A stretch of 64,000 nucleotides of DNA from Syntrophomonas sp. DTU019 (GTDB lineage Bacteria > Bacillota > Syntrophomonadia > Syntrophomonadales > Syntrophomonadaceae). Below the pieces are notes generated by a model. The model did not search any database and was not told the DNA's origin. It saw only the letters and a program-made list of their open reading frames with translations. The stretch is taken from the NCBI GenBank assembly GCA_913757435.1, contig CAJYDM010000001.1, positions 744,001 through 808,000 on the forward strand, written 5' to 3'. A program made the position numbers and the translations under genes. Within the stretch, counting starts at the first letter, position 1. Each line of letters begins with the position of its first letter. Positions 7,874 to 16,617 of the stretch are shown one piece after another.

Positions 7874-9229
7874 TTGAGAAATGACAAGAAGGCAGAAGAG
7901 ATAGCGGCCCAGCGGGTGCATATGCTGGCCCCACTCCTTGCTGAAGGCCTGGATGCCGGACAGGCTAAGGTAATCAAAACCCGGATATGTGAACAGACCG
8001 GGATATCCGAGCGCACCTTACGCAGGTATCTAGACCTGTACAGGAAAGAAGGATTTAACGGACTAAAGCCCAAAGGCAGAGGCAAACGGTGTAGCGAAGA
8101 AGCAGTTCCCATTAACGTCCTGGAGCAGGCCATATTGCTGCGCCGCCAAGTACCCAGTCGCAGCATATCCCAAATCATTCAGATCATGGAGTGGGAGGGC
8201 TTAGTTCAGCCAGGACAGATCAAGCGTAGCACCCTGCAGGAAAAGTTAGCCCAGAGAGGTTACAGTAGTCGGCAAATGCGCATGTATACCGGTACCGGTG
8301 TAGCTGCCAGACGTTATCAGCAGAAATACCGTAACCAGCTCTGGCATTCTGACATAAAATACGGGCCCTACCTGCCCATCGGCAAGGAAGGTAAAAAGAA
8401 GCAAGTCTACCTGGTTACATTTGTGGATGACGCTACTCGCTTCATTCTGCATGGTGAGTTCTACCCGGTATTAGACCAAATAATTGTTGAAGACTGTTTC
8501 AAGAAAGCCATCCTAAAATACGGCGTTCCGGAAAAAGTATACTTTGATAACGGCGGTCAGTACCGCAACAAATGGATGAATCGAGCCTGTGCCAAGATGG
8601 GAATCAGGCTACTGTTTGCAAAACCCTATTCCCCCGAAGCCACTGGCAAAGTTGAACGTTTTAACCGGGTGGTTGACTCATTTTTAGCAGAGGCCAGATT
8701 AGAGGAACCACAAACCTTAGACAGATTAAATCAGTTGTTCACAGTCTGGCTGGAGGAATGCTACCAGCACAAGCCTCATTCCGGAATAGAGGGTGAGCTT
8801 AGTCCGGCAGTGGCATACCAGAGTGACCGTAAGACCTTGAAATACCTTGATCCGGAAATACTAGCCAGTGCATTTATGCACTGTGAGGAAAGAAAGGTAG
8901 ATAAATCAGGCTGTATCAGCTTTGAAAGCAGAAAATACGAAGTAGGTCTGACTTTTATCGGCTGCAAAGTCGATGTCATCTTCGATCCGGCAGATATTAG
9001 TGAACTTACCATCGAATATGAAGGACACCAGCCCTTTAAAGCCCGGCAACTGGTGATTGGAGAACGGGCGGGTAAGAGACCGCCCTTACCCGAATTCATG
9101 CAGAAAGAACCCACTGATTCATCAAGGCTGCTCCAAGCAGCAGCTATTAAGCACCAGGAGCGCAAAGACAACTATACCCCCGCCGTTTCCTATCGTTCAG
9201 TAAGCAAGGAGGGCGAAGGGCATGTTTGA
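7874..9229 (+). CDS. DDE-type transposase/integrase (rve domain, TniA/IS481-like)
   Basis: A 451-residue transposase that would cut and join the transposon ends. It has an N-terminal helix-turn-helix (ISERTLRRYLDLYRKEG, about residues 39-55) and a second helical domain. The RNase H-fold core has catalytic residues D160 (HSDIKYG), D225 (YFDNGG) and E261 (GKVERFNR), an exact D-x35-E spacing. A C-terminal beta-rich domain resembling the Mu transposase C-terminal region follows. The start is TTG at 7874 after AAAAGGAGGCTTGAGCA. It overlaps the ATPase gene by 8 bases, so the two are translationally coupled. The gene looks intact. Confidence 0.9.
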   Translation: MRNDKKAEEIAAQRVHMLAPLLAEGLDAGQAKVIKTRICEQTGISERTLRRYLDLYRKEGFNGLKPKGRGKRCSEEAVPINVLEQAILLRRQVPSRSISQIIQIMEWEGLVQPGQIKRSTLQEKLAQRGYSSRQMRMYTGTGVAARRYQQKYRNQLWHSDIKYGPYLPIGKEGKKKQVYLVTFVDDATRFILHGEFYPVLDQIIVEDCFKKAILKYGVPEKVYFDNGGQYRNKWMNRACAKMGIRLLFAKPYSPEATGKVERFNRVVDSFLAEARLEEPQTLDRLNQLFTVWLEECYQHKPHSGIEGELSPAVAYQSDRKTLKYLDPEILASAFMHCEERKVDKSGCISFESRKYEVGLTFIGCKVDVIFDPADISELTIEYEGHQPFKARQLVIGERAGKRPPLPEFMQKEPTDSSRLLQAAAIKHQERKDNYTPAVSYRSVSKEGEGHV

Positions 9230-10022
9230 AAGTTTCTATGGTCTCCAAAAGACACCTTTTTCCAGGGATATACCCACTGATCAGTTGTATCAGTCACACC
9301 TGCTGGAAGAAACCCTGGGGAGGCTTGAGTACACCGCCCAGCGGCAGATGTTTGCAGTATTAACCGGAGACTGTGGAACCGGTAAGACCACTACCATAAG
9401 GTGCTTTAAAGAAATCCTGGACACATCTCGGTATATGGTGATGTACTTGGCTGATTCCAAGTTAACACCTCGGCATTTCTACAAAGGCCTATTAGAGCAA
9501 TTGGGCTGTGAGGCTAAATTCTACCGGGGAGACGCTAAACGGCAACTACATAAAGAGATCGAACTGATGCAGGGTATCCACCACCTGCAGCCCGTGGTTA
9601 TCGTGGATGAAGCCCATCTATTGGACAAAGAGATGTTGGAAGAAGTCAGGTTCCTGTTGAATTTCAAAATGGACGCCAAAAGCCCGATGGCTTTGATTCT
9701 GGTAGGCCAGAATGAACTCTGGGATAGGCTTAAGCTTCAGTCCTATTCGGCCATCAGGCAACGCATCGACATACAATGCAAGCTGCCTCACCTGGATCGC
9801 TCTCAGGTTGGCGAATATGTAAAAAGACACCTGGCTTATGCCGGTGCCGAACATGATATTTTCTCTGATAACGCTGTTGATGAGATATTCAAGTTTTCAA
9901 GTGGAGCAGCGCGAATGGTTAACAAGGTCTGCACTCATTGTCTGCTTTATGGAGCTCAGAACAAACGTAACATTATTGATGATCATATGGTTAAGCTAGT
10001 TGTTCAGGGAGAATTGAGTTAG
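9222..10022 (+). CDS. ExeA/TniB-like AAA+ ATPase of the transposon
   Basis: A 266-residue AAA+ protein with Walker A GDCGTGKTT (G49-T57) and Walker B VVIVDEAHLL (D129, E130), then a sensor-like segment LILVGQNELW and a C-terminal helical lid. The N-terminus FYGLQKTPFSRD is typical of ExeA-family ATPases. In TniB/MuB systems such ATPases choose target DNA and stimulate the transposase; that role is inferred here from the overlapping transposase gene. The start ATG at 9222 follows AAGGAGGGCGAAGGGC, which lies inside the transposase reading frame. Confidence 0.88.
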   Translation: MFESFYGLQKTPFSRDIPTDQLYQSHLLEETLGRLEYTAQRQMFAVLTGDCGTGKTTTIRCFKEILDTSRYMVMYLADSKLTPRHFYKGLLEQLGCEAKFYRGDAKRQLHKEIELMQGIHHLQPVVIVDEAHLLDKEMLEEVRFLLNFKMDAKSPMALILVGQNELWDRLKLQSYSAIRQRIDIQCKLPHLDRSQVGEYVKRHLAYAGAEHDIFSDNAVDEIFKFSSGAARMVNKVCTHCLLYGAQNKRNIIDDHMVKLVVQGELS

Positions 10023-10053
10023 TTCTCCCTGCCCCTTAAGGGGCTGCCCAAAC

Positions 10054-10078
10054 GGTCAGCACATCCGTCAACTTTTGG
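10054..10078 (-). repeat. Right inverted repeat of the transposon
   Basis: Read on the - strand it gives CCAAAAGTTGACGGA, then TGTGCTGACC, matching the left repeat. It lies about 30 bases after the ATPase stop; between them is a GCCCCTTAAGGGGC palindrome (10031-10044) that may end transcription. Confidence 0.8.
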
Positions 10079-10363
10079 CCAAATTACACCGTCTATCACC
10101 GGACATTATGGGGTGGCAGTAACACCTAAATCCTTTCGCCAGCATGCTGGCAAGTCCTACATGATGGGAATTATTACATATTATTACAGATACCTGGGCC
10201 AAATATTTGTTGTATTATAAAGGGTGCTTAAGCGTAATACACGTCTGCTTTCTATGGTAGCGCTGGATTGACCAGGCAGCACTGGTTTAGGCAGACATGA
10301 ATGGGCGATTTTGATTTAGTGCACAATTGCCTATGGACAGGTTAAGAGGGGAGGCATTTTTCA
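10079..10363. other. Intergenic region between transposon and sigma-54 regulator
   Basis: No gene is visible. A perfect 14-base palindrome GCCAGCATGCTGGC lies at 10138-10151 and could be an operator. A TATTATAA box near 10213 may belong to the regulator's promoter, but I find no convincing -35 partner. The regulator's ribosome site is GAGGGGAGGC just before 10364. Confidence 0.4.
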
Positions 10364-12829
10364 ATGCGGATAATGGATGTAATGTCCCATCATCCCATTA
10401 CCATCAAGCCCAATAACTCAATCCAGGATACTGCCGCGGTTTTTTTGCGGCACGGCATAGATGGTGCGCCGGTTGTCGATGAGAATCAGCGGCTCTTGGG
10501 GCTGGTCACAGAATTGCATCTGTATCAGGCCCTTGCCGGGTGTCAGCCCTTGAATGTGCCGGTTAAGGAGATTATGAGTACCACGGTCAATACCCTGGAG
10601 GAGGAGATGCCTGCCGAGATCATTCATAGGCTGACCTTTGGCCGTTATCCTGTAGTGAGCCAGGGCAGAGTAACCGGTATGCTGACTAAATCTGATGTCA
10701 ACCGGGTTTATACCCGGGAGCTGAAGGATATAACCAAGCGTATGCATGCTGTACTGGATGCCGCCTATAATTCTATAGTCAGCATTGATGAAGACAGAAT
10801 TATCCGCATATTTAACCGGGCCGCCGAAGAACTGTTTGAGATGAAAAAAGAAGAAGTTCTGGGGGCATTGTATACTGATATATTTCCAGATGGGGCTTTA
10901 ATCGATATCCTGGAAAGTGGAATGGTGGTAAAGGGCGAAAAATTCAGCTATAAGGACAAAACCATACTAAGCAACCGTACTCCAATTATTGGTTCCGATG
11001 GCAGTATCATAGGTGCAGTTGCGGTTGCCCAAGATATATCAGACATGGAGAGCATCACCCGAGAATTAAACATTGCCCGCGAAATGAAAGAGAGCATGGA
11101 CTATTTTTTAAATGAATCTCTGGACAGCTTTTTCGTGGCGGACAAAGAAGGCAAGGTCATAAATGTCAACAAGGCTTACACCCGGATGACCGGGATCGAG
11201 GCTGAAGATATCGTTGGCAAGTCTATGTATGACCTGGTTGAGCAGGGCTATTACAATAAGGCGGCTACCCTGATGGTCCTGGAAAGCAAACAGCGGGTGA
11301 TGTACAAAGAGACAACCTCAACCGGGAAAGTAGCCTTATTTACGGGTCTGCCTATTTTTAATCAAGAAGGCGAACTAACCAATGTGTTGGTTAACATCAA
11401 GGATATAACCGACCTGGAATCAGTAGCCGGGGAACTCGAAAAGACCCAGGATATGAAAGACGAATTGCAGGCGGTTATAGAAGCCTCTTTTGACGGCATA
11501 AGCCAGACTGACGCACAGGCTAACATAATCCGGGTAAATGATGCCTATGTGCGCATAACCGGGATGTCCCGTGAAGAACTGGTTGGAAGAAATATGCAAG
11601 ATTTGGTCGACCAAGGGTATTATGATCATTCGGTTTCGTTAATGGTAATAGAACAGAAGAGGCCGGTGACGATTGAGCAGAAGCTGAAAACCGGCAAACG
11701 ACTTCTGGTAACCGGCAACCCGGTATTCAATGATAGCGGTGAACTGATCAGGGTGATAACCAATGCCAGGGATTTGACGGAATTAGAACAGCTTCGCCAG
11801 GAAATGGAGCAAGCCCAGGAATTAAGCCGCCATTACCAACAGGAGCTGCAAAAGATGAGGATTAGTGAGGATAGCAATTTTGTGGCTGAATCCCGACAAT
11901 CCAAGGATATCATCGATTTGATCGTTAGGTTAGGCCGGGTTGACTCCACCGTATTAATCCAGGGGGAATCCGGGGTTGGCAAGGAAATCATCGCCAGGGA
12001 ACTGCACAAGAACAGTACTCGTGGTGAAAAGCCTTATATCAAAATAAATTGTGCGGCTATACCCGAAAGCCTCTTGGAATCTGAACTGTTTGGCTATGAA
12101 TCGGGGGCCTTCACCGGTGCCAAAAAGGGCGGCAAGAGCGGTCTATTTGAGGTGGCCAATACCGGCTCATTGTTCCTGGATGAGGTAGGGGAAATCCCCA
12201 TGCATTTGCAGGTCAAGCTGCTGAGAGTCTTACAGGAGGGCGAATTTACCAGGGTGGGAGGATCACACCCCATCAAGGTGGATGTCAGGGTAATTGCTGC
12301 CACCAACCGAGACTTGTCTAAAATGGTGGCTGAAGGCAGGTTTAGAGAAGACCTTTTTTATAGATTGAACGTAATTCCGATCAATGTCCCGCCTCTGCGG
12401 GAAAGAAAAGAGGAGATCGCTCCTTTGGTGAGGCATTTCCTGCAAATGTTTAACGAAAAGTATGGATTCAGCAAGACAATAACCGCTTCAGCCCTGGGAT
12501 TATTGATTGATTATGACTGGCCTGGCAATATAAGAGAACTGCGCAACGTGATTGAGAGAGCAGTGGTCACCAGCGCTGACACGGTAATTGATGATTTCAG
12601 TTTCCTGAATCATGGTCGGGCTGTAATAAGGACTGTGGCCGATAGTGGCTTCCAGCCTGTTAACCTTAAGCAAGAGGTTGAAGAATTCGAAAAAAACCTG
12701 ATAAAAAAGCATTTGCTGATGTATGGTAGCCTGCGCAAAGCTGCACGATCTCTTGGCGCCAGCCAAACCACCATTTGGCGGAAAGCATCCCAGTACGGAA
12801 TTAAGCTGGATGATAAGTCGTCAGGATAG
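10364..12829 (+). CDS. Sigma-54-dependent transcriptional activator with CBS and PAS domains
   Basis: An 821-residue enhancer-binding protein. In order it has a CBS-domain pair (residues 1-120), three PAS domains (about 122-235, 243-360 and 366-480), and the AAA+ domain. The AAA+ domain carries Walker A GESGVGKE (534-541) and the sigma-54 contact motif GAFTGA (581-586). A FIS-type helix-turn-helix lies at the end (AARSLGASQTTIWRKA). There is no receiver domain, so a ligand or redox signal is likely sensed through the CBS or PAS domains. It lies just upstream of the 4-hydroxybutyrate cluster and its -24/-12 promoter, so it is the likely activator of that operon (inference). Repeats between PAS2 and PAS3 suggest internal duplication. 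Confidence 0.93.
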   Translation: MRIMDVMSHHPITIKPNNSIQDTAAVFLRHGIDGAPVVDENQRLLGLVTELHLYQALAGCQPLNVPVKEIMSTTVNTLEEEMPAEIIHRLTFGRYPVVSQGRVTGMLTKSDVNRVYTRELKDITKRMHAVLDAAYNSIVSIDEDRIIRIFNRAAEELFEMKKEEVLGALYTDIFPDGALIDILESGMVVKGEKFSYKDKTILSNRTPIIGSDGSIIGAVAVAQDISDMESITRELNIAREMKESMDYFLNESLDSFFVADKEGKVINVNKAYTRMTGIEAEDIVGKSMYDLVEQGYYNKAATLMVLESKQRVMYKETTSTGKVALFTGLPIFNQEGELTNVLVNIKDITDLESVAGELEKTQDMKDELQAVIEASFDGISQTDAQANIIRVNDAYVRITGMSREELVGRNMQDLVDQGYYDHSVSLMVIEQKRPVTIEQKLKTGKRLLVTGNPVFNDSGELIRVITNARDLTELEQLRQEMEQAQELSRHYQQELQKMRISEDSNFVAESRQSKDIIDLIVRLGRVDSTVLIQGESGVGKEIIARELHKNSTRGEKPYIKINCAAIPESLLESELFGYESGAFTGAKKGGKSGLFEVANTGSLFLDEVGEIPMHLQVKLLRVLQEGEFTRVGGSHPIKVDVRVIAATNRDLSKMVAEGRFREDLFYRLNVIPINVPPLRERKEEIAPLVRHFLQMFNEKYGFSKTITASALGLLIDYDWPGNIRELRNVIERAVVTSADTVIDDFSFLNHGRAVIRTVADSGFQPVNLKQEVEEFEKNLIKKHLLMYGSLRKAARSLGASQTTIWRKASQYGIKLDDKSSG

Positions 12830-12860
12830 GTTATTTTTAAGGGCGTAACAAAAGTGGAAC

Positions 12861-12891
12861 GGCTGCCCCATTAATGGGTCAGCCGCTTTTT
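12861..12891 (+). terminator. Intrinsic terminator after the sigma-54 regulator
   Basis: GGCTGCCCCATT and AATGGGTCAGCC pair (one mismatch) with almost no loop, followed by GCTTTTTG. It separates the regulator transcript from the catabolic operon. Confidence 0.85.
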
Positions 12892-13191
12892 GTCGGTCTA
12901 AATGGGCTTGTGCCCAAACAGAAAGCAACCCTTTTCAAAGGGCGATTCAATAATGGGTCAGATACAAGTGAAAAAGGTAACGTGAACAAGGGGGATTATT
13001 GGAGGTAATCATAGGGAAAAAATAAAAACCGCTTAAATGCTCATCGACATAATACTCCATCGCTTCCAGCCCATGATGCCCTGATAAGGCCTGATTTATG
13101 GGCTCTTGAATAGAGGCTTACTAGAGGTGGATGGCTAAAAAATAATATTTCATCACTCTATACTGCAGAAGTTTCATGGTTAAAGACTATC
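12892..13191. promoter_or_regulatory. Upstream region of the sigma-54 promoter (candidate activator-binding DNA)
   Basis: This gene-free stretch precedes the -24/-12 element. The clearest symmetric feature is AGCCCAT at 13068-13074 with ATGGGCT at 13098-13104, about 90-125 bases upstream of -24. That is where sigma-54 activators normally bind. Assignment as the activator site is inference. Confidence 0.35.
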
Positions 13192-13207
13192 TGGCATGAA
13201 GGTTGCA
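13192..13207 (+). promoter_or_regulatory. Sigma-54 (-24/-12) promoter
   Basis: TGGCATGAAGGTTGCA matches the RpoN consensus TGGCACG-N4-TTGCA with one change (C to T) and the exact GG-10-GC spacing. It lies about 118 bases before the SDR start, on the same strand as the catabolic cluster, and about 360 bases after a sigma-54 activator gene. Confidence 0.85.
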
Positions 13208-13324
13208 CAAGTAAGACAACGAGATTCATCTGGAAGTACTTGCGGCTGACGAGCTTCAGGGAACAGGGGATCAGACCTTGCAAGGCAGAGCTTTAATTGT
13301 GGAGTGGAAAAAGAGGTGAGTAGA

Positions 13325-14089
13325 ATGTCAAACATCACTGTTGACCTAAGCGGAAAAGTTGCAGCAGTAACCGGTGCTGGCAACGGTATCGGAAAAGCCT
13401 GTGCACTGGCCTTGGCGTCCAGCGGGGCACAGGTGGCATTAATTGATATTTCGCCAGCAGCAGCAGAACAGACTCAGGCAGAAATCGCTGCTCTGAGCGG
13501 TATTAGCAACGTTTATGTATGTGATGTCAGAGATGTGCCAGCTATAAATACAACTTATCAGGCCATAGCAGAGCAGTACGGCAAGCTCGATATAGCCATC
13601 AACTCAGCAGGGGTTAATGTCCAGCAGCGTGGCGAGGATGTCACCGAGGAAGCCTGGGACAAAGTCCTGGGAATCAATGCCAAAGGTTCTTTCTTCTGCA
13701 GCCAGGCAGCTGGACGCATTATGATGCAGCAAAACAAAGGCAAAATAATCAACATAGGTTCGGCCATGTCAGTGGTGGGCTATGTTAAGCGTTCAGCCTA
13801 CTGTGCCAGCAAGGGAGCAGTAGCGCAATTTTCCAAGGTATTAGCAGGGGAGTGGGCCCCTTACAACATCACAGTCAATACTGTTGCTCCGACCTTTATC
13901 AATACGCCTTTTACTGAACCAATGTTTAAGGATGTGGAATTCAAGGCAGACGTTGAGCGCAGGATATTGTTAAACCGCATCGGTGAGGTCAGTGATGTCA
14001 CCGGAACGGTGTTGTTTTTGGCTTCAGATGCGGCCGATTTTATAACCGGATCAATCGTGATGGTCGATGGAGGATGGACGGCCTGGTAA
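13325..14089 (+). CDS. Short-chain dehydrogenase/reductase (SDR)
   Basis: A 254-residue NAD(P)-dependent oxidoreductase of the classical SDR family. It shows the cofactor loop TGAGNGIGKA near residue 16, NSAG, the catalytic Ser in NIGSAMS, and the YxxxK pair in AYCASKGA. The C-terminus DFITGSIVMVDGGWTAW is standard. The start at ATG 13325 follows AAGAGGTGAGTAGA; an upstream in-frame start at 13304 lacks such a site. It is the first gene of the sigma-54 operon. A role in oxidising (R)-3-hydroxybutyrate or its CoA ester is plausible from the MaoC partner, but the substrate cannot be read from sequence. Confidence 0.9.
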   Translation: MSNITVDLSGKVAAVTGAGNGIGKACALALASSGAQVALIDISPAAAEQTQAEIAALSGISNVYVCDVRDVPAINTTYQAIAEQYGKLDIAINSAGVNVQQRGEDVTEEAWDKVLGINAKGSFFCSQAAGRIMMQQNKGKIINIGSAMSVVGYVKRSAYCASKGAVAQFSKVLAGEWAPYNITVNTVAPTFINTPFTEPMFKDVEFKADVERRILLNRIGEVSDVTGTVLFLASDAADFITGSIVMVDGGWTAW

Positions 14090-14173
14090 CAGGCCTTAGT
14101 GGCAGAGTATTTGGTTTTACACCCCTTAATACAAGTGGATGCTTAATTTGACATTTAGGGAGGACGAGAAAAC

Positions 14174-15607
14174 ATGGCAAGATCAGCATCGGGTTTGATA
14201 ACCCAGCTTGATAAATCCCATTTAACCAAGAATCACTATAAAGTTATCAGTGCCGCCGTCCTGGGAGACATGCTGGAGTTTTTTGATTTTACCATCATCA
14301 GCTTCGTTATCGCTTTTATCATGGTTCCCTGGGGCCTGACCTATAGCCATTCAGCAGCTATTCTACTGGCTTCCGGGTTCGGGGCTATTATAGGTGCGGC
14401 TGCTTTTGGTTATATCGCAGACAAAATCGGACGCAGGCCGGTATTTATCTTTACTATATTGTTTAGCGCTGTAATGACCGGTCTGATGTACTTTGTTCCG
14501 GAAGGGAACTGGATATTCCTGGTGGTGCTGCGTTTCCTGACCGGTTTGGCCCTGGGCGGTCTGTACTGTGTTGACCTGCCCCTGGTGCAGGAGTTTGTGC
14601 CTTCTCAGTTCCGCGGCCGGGTCAGCGGCATAGTGACTTCCTTTATTCCCATAGGAACCATGATCGCCAGCAGCAGTGCGGCCTTTTTAACCCCGACTAT
14701 TGGTTGGAGGGGACTGTTCCTGGTAGGATTGGTTCCTGCTCTGTTATGCCTGTTGATCAGAATTTGGGTTCCGGAATCTCCCCGCTGGCTTATCGGCAAC
14801 AAGCGCTTTGATGAGGCTGAGGCAGCAGTCGATTGGGTTACCGGACAACACCATGACTTCCGCCAGGCTACTGGCAAAAAGGACCAATGGGTCGACGACC
14901 TGCCACCGATGGCCAAGCAAAGCTGGAGTGAGCTCTTCAAATATCCCCGCAGTGTTATCACTACCTGGGGAACCAACATTGCCCAGCAGTGCGGCTACTA
15001 TTGTTTCACCATGTGGGGTCCGGCTTTGTTAGCTTTGGTTATAGGCAGGACACCTCAAGAAGCCGCCAAGCTGTATATATTCGTTACCTTGGGCGGTTTT
15101 GTAGGCAGATGGTTCTGGGCATTTATGTCCGACTTGCTGGGGCGCCGTACCAGTGGCATGGTCTTGGGTGCCGGTGCCGCTATCATGCTGGTGTTCGCTA
15201 TTTTCAACACCGGCAACTATATCGGCGGGATCTCAGTATTCTGGCTGTGCATGATCGGCATCTACTTCTTTGCTGACGGCGGTTTCGCCCTGGTCGGGCC
15301 ATATGGTTCCGAAGTATGGCCTTCACAGTTGCGCGCTGCCGGTATGGGATCTGCCTATGGCATGGGCGGCATCGGCAAGTTGATCGGCCCCATGGTAGTG
15401 GCCTTCTTTGCCGGTTCATCCAACCTGGTCAGCCCCAAGGCTACCAGTGATGCCATCGGATCTGTGTACCTCTTCCTGGCGGTATGTTTTATTATCCAGG
15501 GCGTGTTGTTCTACTTCGCCCGTGAAACCAAGGGCAAGACCATGGAACAGATTGACAGTGAACTGGAAGCGGAAAGAAAAGCCAAGCTGCTGCCGCAAAC
15601 GGCTTAA
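14174..15607 (+). CDS. MFS transporter (sugar/aromatic-acid porter type)
   Basis: A 477-residue protein with about 12 membrane segments. It has the major facilitator loop motifs DKIGRRP after helix 2 and again SDLLGRR after helix 8, plus PESPRWL between the halves. These are typical of the sugar-porter and aromatic-acid:H+ symporter groups. An acidic residue in helix 1 (DMLEFFDF) is also characteristic. Within this operon it most likely takes up the growth substrate, perhaps 4-hydroxybutyrate or a related acid (inference). The ribosome site GGGAGGACGAG precedes ATG 14174. Confidence 0.9.
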   Translation: MARSASGLITQLDKSHLTKNHYKVISAAVLGDMLEFFDFTIISFVIAFIMVPWGLTYSHSAAILLASGFGAIIGAAAFGYIADKIGRRPVFIFTILFSAVMTGLMYFVPEGNWIFLVVLRFLTGLALGGLYCVDLPLVQEFVPSQFRGRVSGIVTSFIPIGTMIASSSAAFLTPTIGWRGLFLVGLVPALLCLLIRIWVPESPRWLIGNKRFDEAEAAVDWVTGQHHDFRQATGKKDQWVDDLPPMAKQSWSELFKYPRSVITTWGTNIAQQCGYYCFTMWGPALLALVIGRTPQEAAKLYIFVTLGGFVGRWFWAFMSDLLGRRTSGMVLGAGAAIMLVFAIFNTGNYIGGISVFWLCMIGIYFFADGGFALVGPYGSEVWPSQLRAAGMGSAYGMGGIGKLIGPMVVAFFAGSSNLVSPKATSDAIGSVYLFLAVCFIIQGVLFYFARETKGKTMEQIDSELEAERKAKLLPQTA

Positions 15608-15674
15608 TAACTGTCAATACGTGATCAACCGAGAGATTCTTAACTTTTAATATATCTAATCGGAGGGTTTAATC

Positions 15675-16433
15675 ATGAGTGAAAATAACGTGAAAATCGA
15701 TGTAATAGAATTCATGGGCAAAAAACTGAACTTCATGGACTTAGGTAAAGATGTAGCCCCGGAAATCCCGGTTTATCCCGGTCATATGAAAACAGCCTTC
15801 TGGTGGCACAAAACCCATGAAGAGACTAAATTCAGCCTTGGCGAAGCCAGCAATTACCCCTACGGTTTTGGTGTAAAAGGAATCATAACCTGTGATCACA
15901 CCTCAACCCATGTGGATGCAGTTTATCATTTTGATCCCAATAAATCACACCTATCAGTGGATAAGATCACGCTGAAAGAACTGATCGCCCCCGCGGCCTG
16001 GATTGACCTGTCCTTTGTTCAAGGTCGGGTTCATATTACCAAGGATGCTATCAAGAGAGGCCTGGATGAGGCCCAGGTCACCTTAAAACCAGGTATGATC
16101 CTCTTGTACTGGACTGGTATCGAACCTTACAGCGATACCGACCCCCAACGTTATTTAAGCCAATATCCGGGTCTGGATAAGGAAGCCACCACTTGGCTCT
16201 TAGATCAGGGACTGGTAAATATTGGAACGGACGCTCCCAGCCTGGATACTCCGGCTGATCTTGATTATCCCAACCATACCGTGCACGCGGAAAGAGAAGT
16301 TGTCCATACCGAGAGTTTGATCAATATCACTCGGATTCCGCGCCATGACAATTTCTATGTTGCCATGTTCCCGCTGAAATTCCGCGGCCTTACCGGCAGC
16401 CCGGTAAGAGCCTTCGCTATTTGGGAAGATTAA
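15675..16433 (+). CDS. Cyclase-family metal-dependent hydrolase (kynurenine formamidase-like)
   Basis: A 252-residue protein with the family metal site H75-x3-H79-x-D81-x3-H85, within DHTSTHVDAVYHF. Characterised relatives include kynurenine formamidase and isatin hydrolase, which hydrolyse amide or lactam bonds at a metal centre. Its position between a transporter and a CoA-transferase suggests it prepares the carbon source, for example by opening a lactone such as gamma-butyrolactone to 4-hydroxybutyrate; that is inference only. The ribosome site CGGAGGGTTTAATC precedes ATG 15675. Confidence 0.85.
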   Translation: MSENNVKIDVIEFMGKKLNFMDLGKDVAPEIPVYPGHMKTAFWWHKTHEETKFSLGEASNYPYGFGVKGIITCDHTSTHVDAVYHFDPNKSHLSVDKITLKELIAPAAWIDLSFVQGRVHITKDAIKRGLDEAQVTLKPGMILLYWTGIEPYSDTDPQRYLSQYPGLDKEATTWLLDQGLVNIGTDAPSLDTPADLDYPNHTVHAEREVVHTESLINITRIPRHDNFYVAMFPLKFRGLTGSPVRAFAIWED

Positions 16434-16617
16434 CAGTCCATGAACTGAACTATTGCGAGTACCAATGGGGGGGCCCGGCAGCCCTGGAAGGCTATTCCCC
16501 CCCTCTTCTCCGGGGATGAATTGCAGCAAAGATTATTGTCTGGACCGGGCCCCCAATTTATTTCATTATTAAAATTTACCTTAAATGAGTATTTCCTTTT
16601 GCACTGGAGGGTGAGGT

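Larger units (their letters stand above)
7142..10078 (+). mobile_element. Three-gene DDE transposon (zinc-ribbon protein + transposase + AAA+ ATPase)
   Basis: About 2.9 kb bounded by imperfect inverted repeats at 7142-7167 and 10054-10078. All three cargo genes point the same way: a zinc-ribbon protein, a DD(35)E transposase and a TniB/ExeA-like ATPase. The transposase and ATPase overlap by 8 bases. A DDE transposase paired with an AAA+ ATPase is the logic of the Tn7/Tn5053/Mu group rather than of a simple insertion sequence. The exact outer ends and a target duplication could not be fixed by eye; weak similarity continues outward to about 7134 and 10086. Confidence 0.8.

Noticed and set aside
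10031-10044. GCCCCTTAAGGGGC as an intrinsic terminator of the transposon
   Set aside because: The palindrome is perfect but has almost no loop and no T-run, so it is not listed as a terminator.
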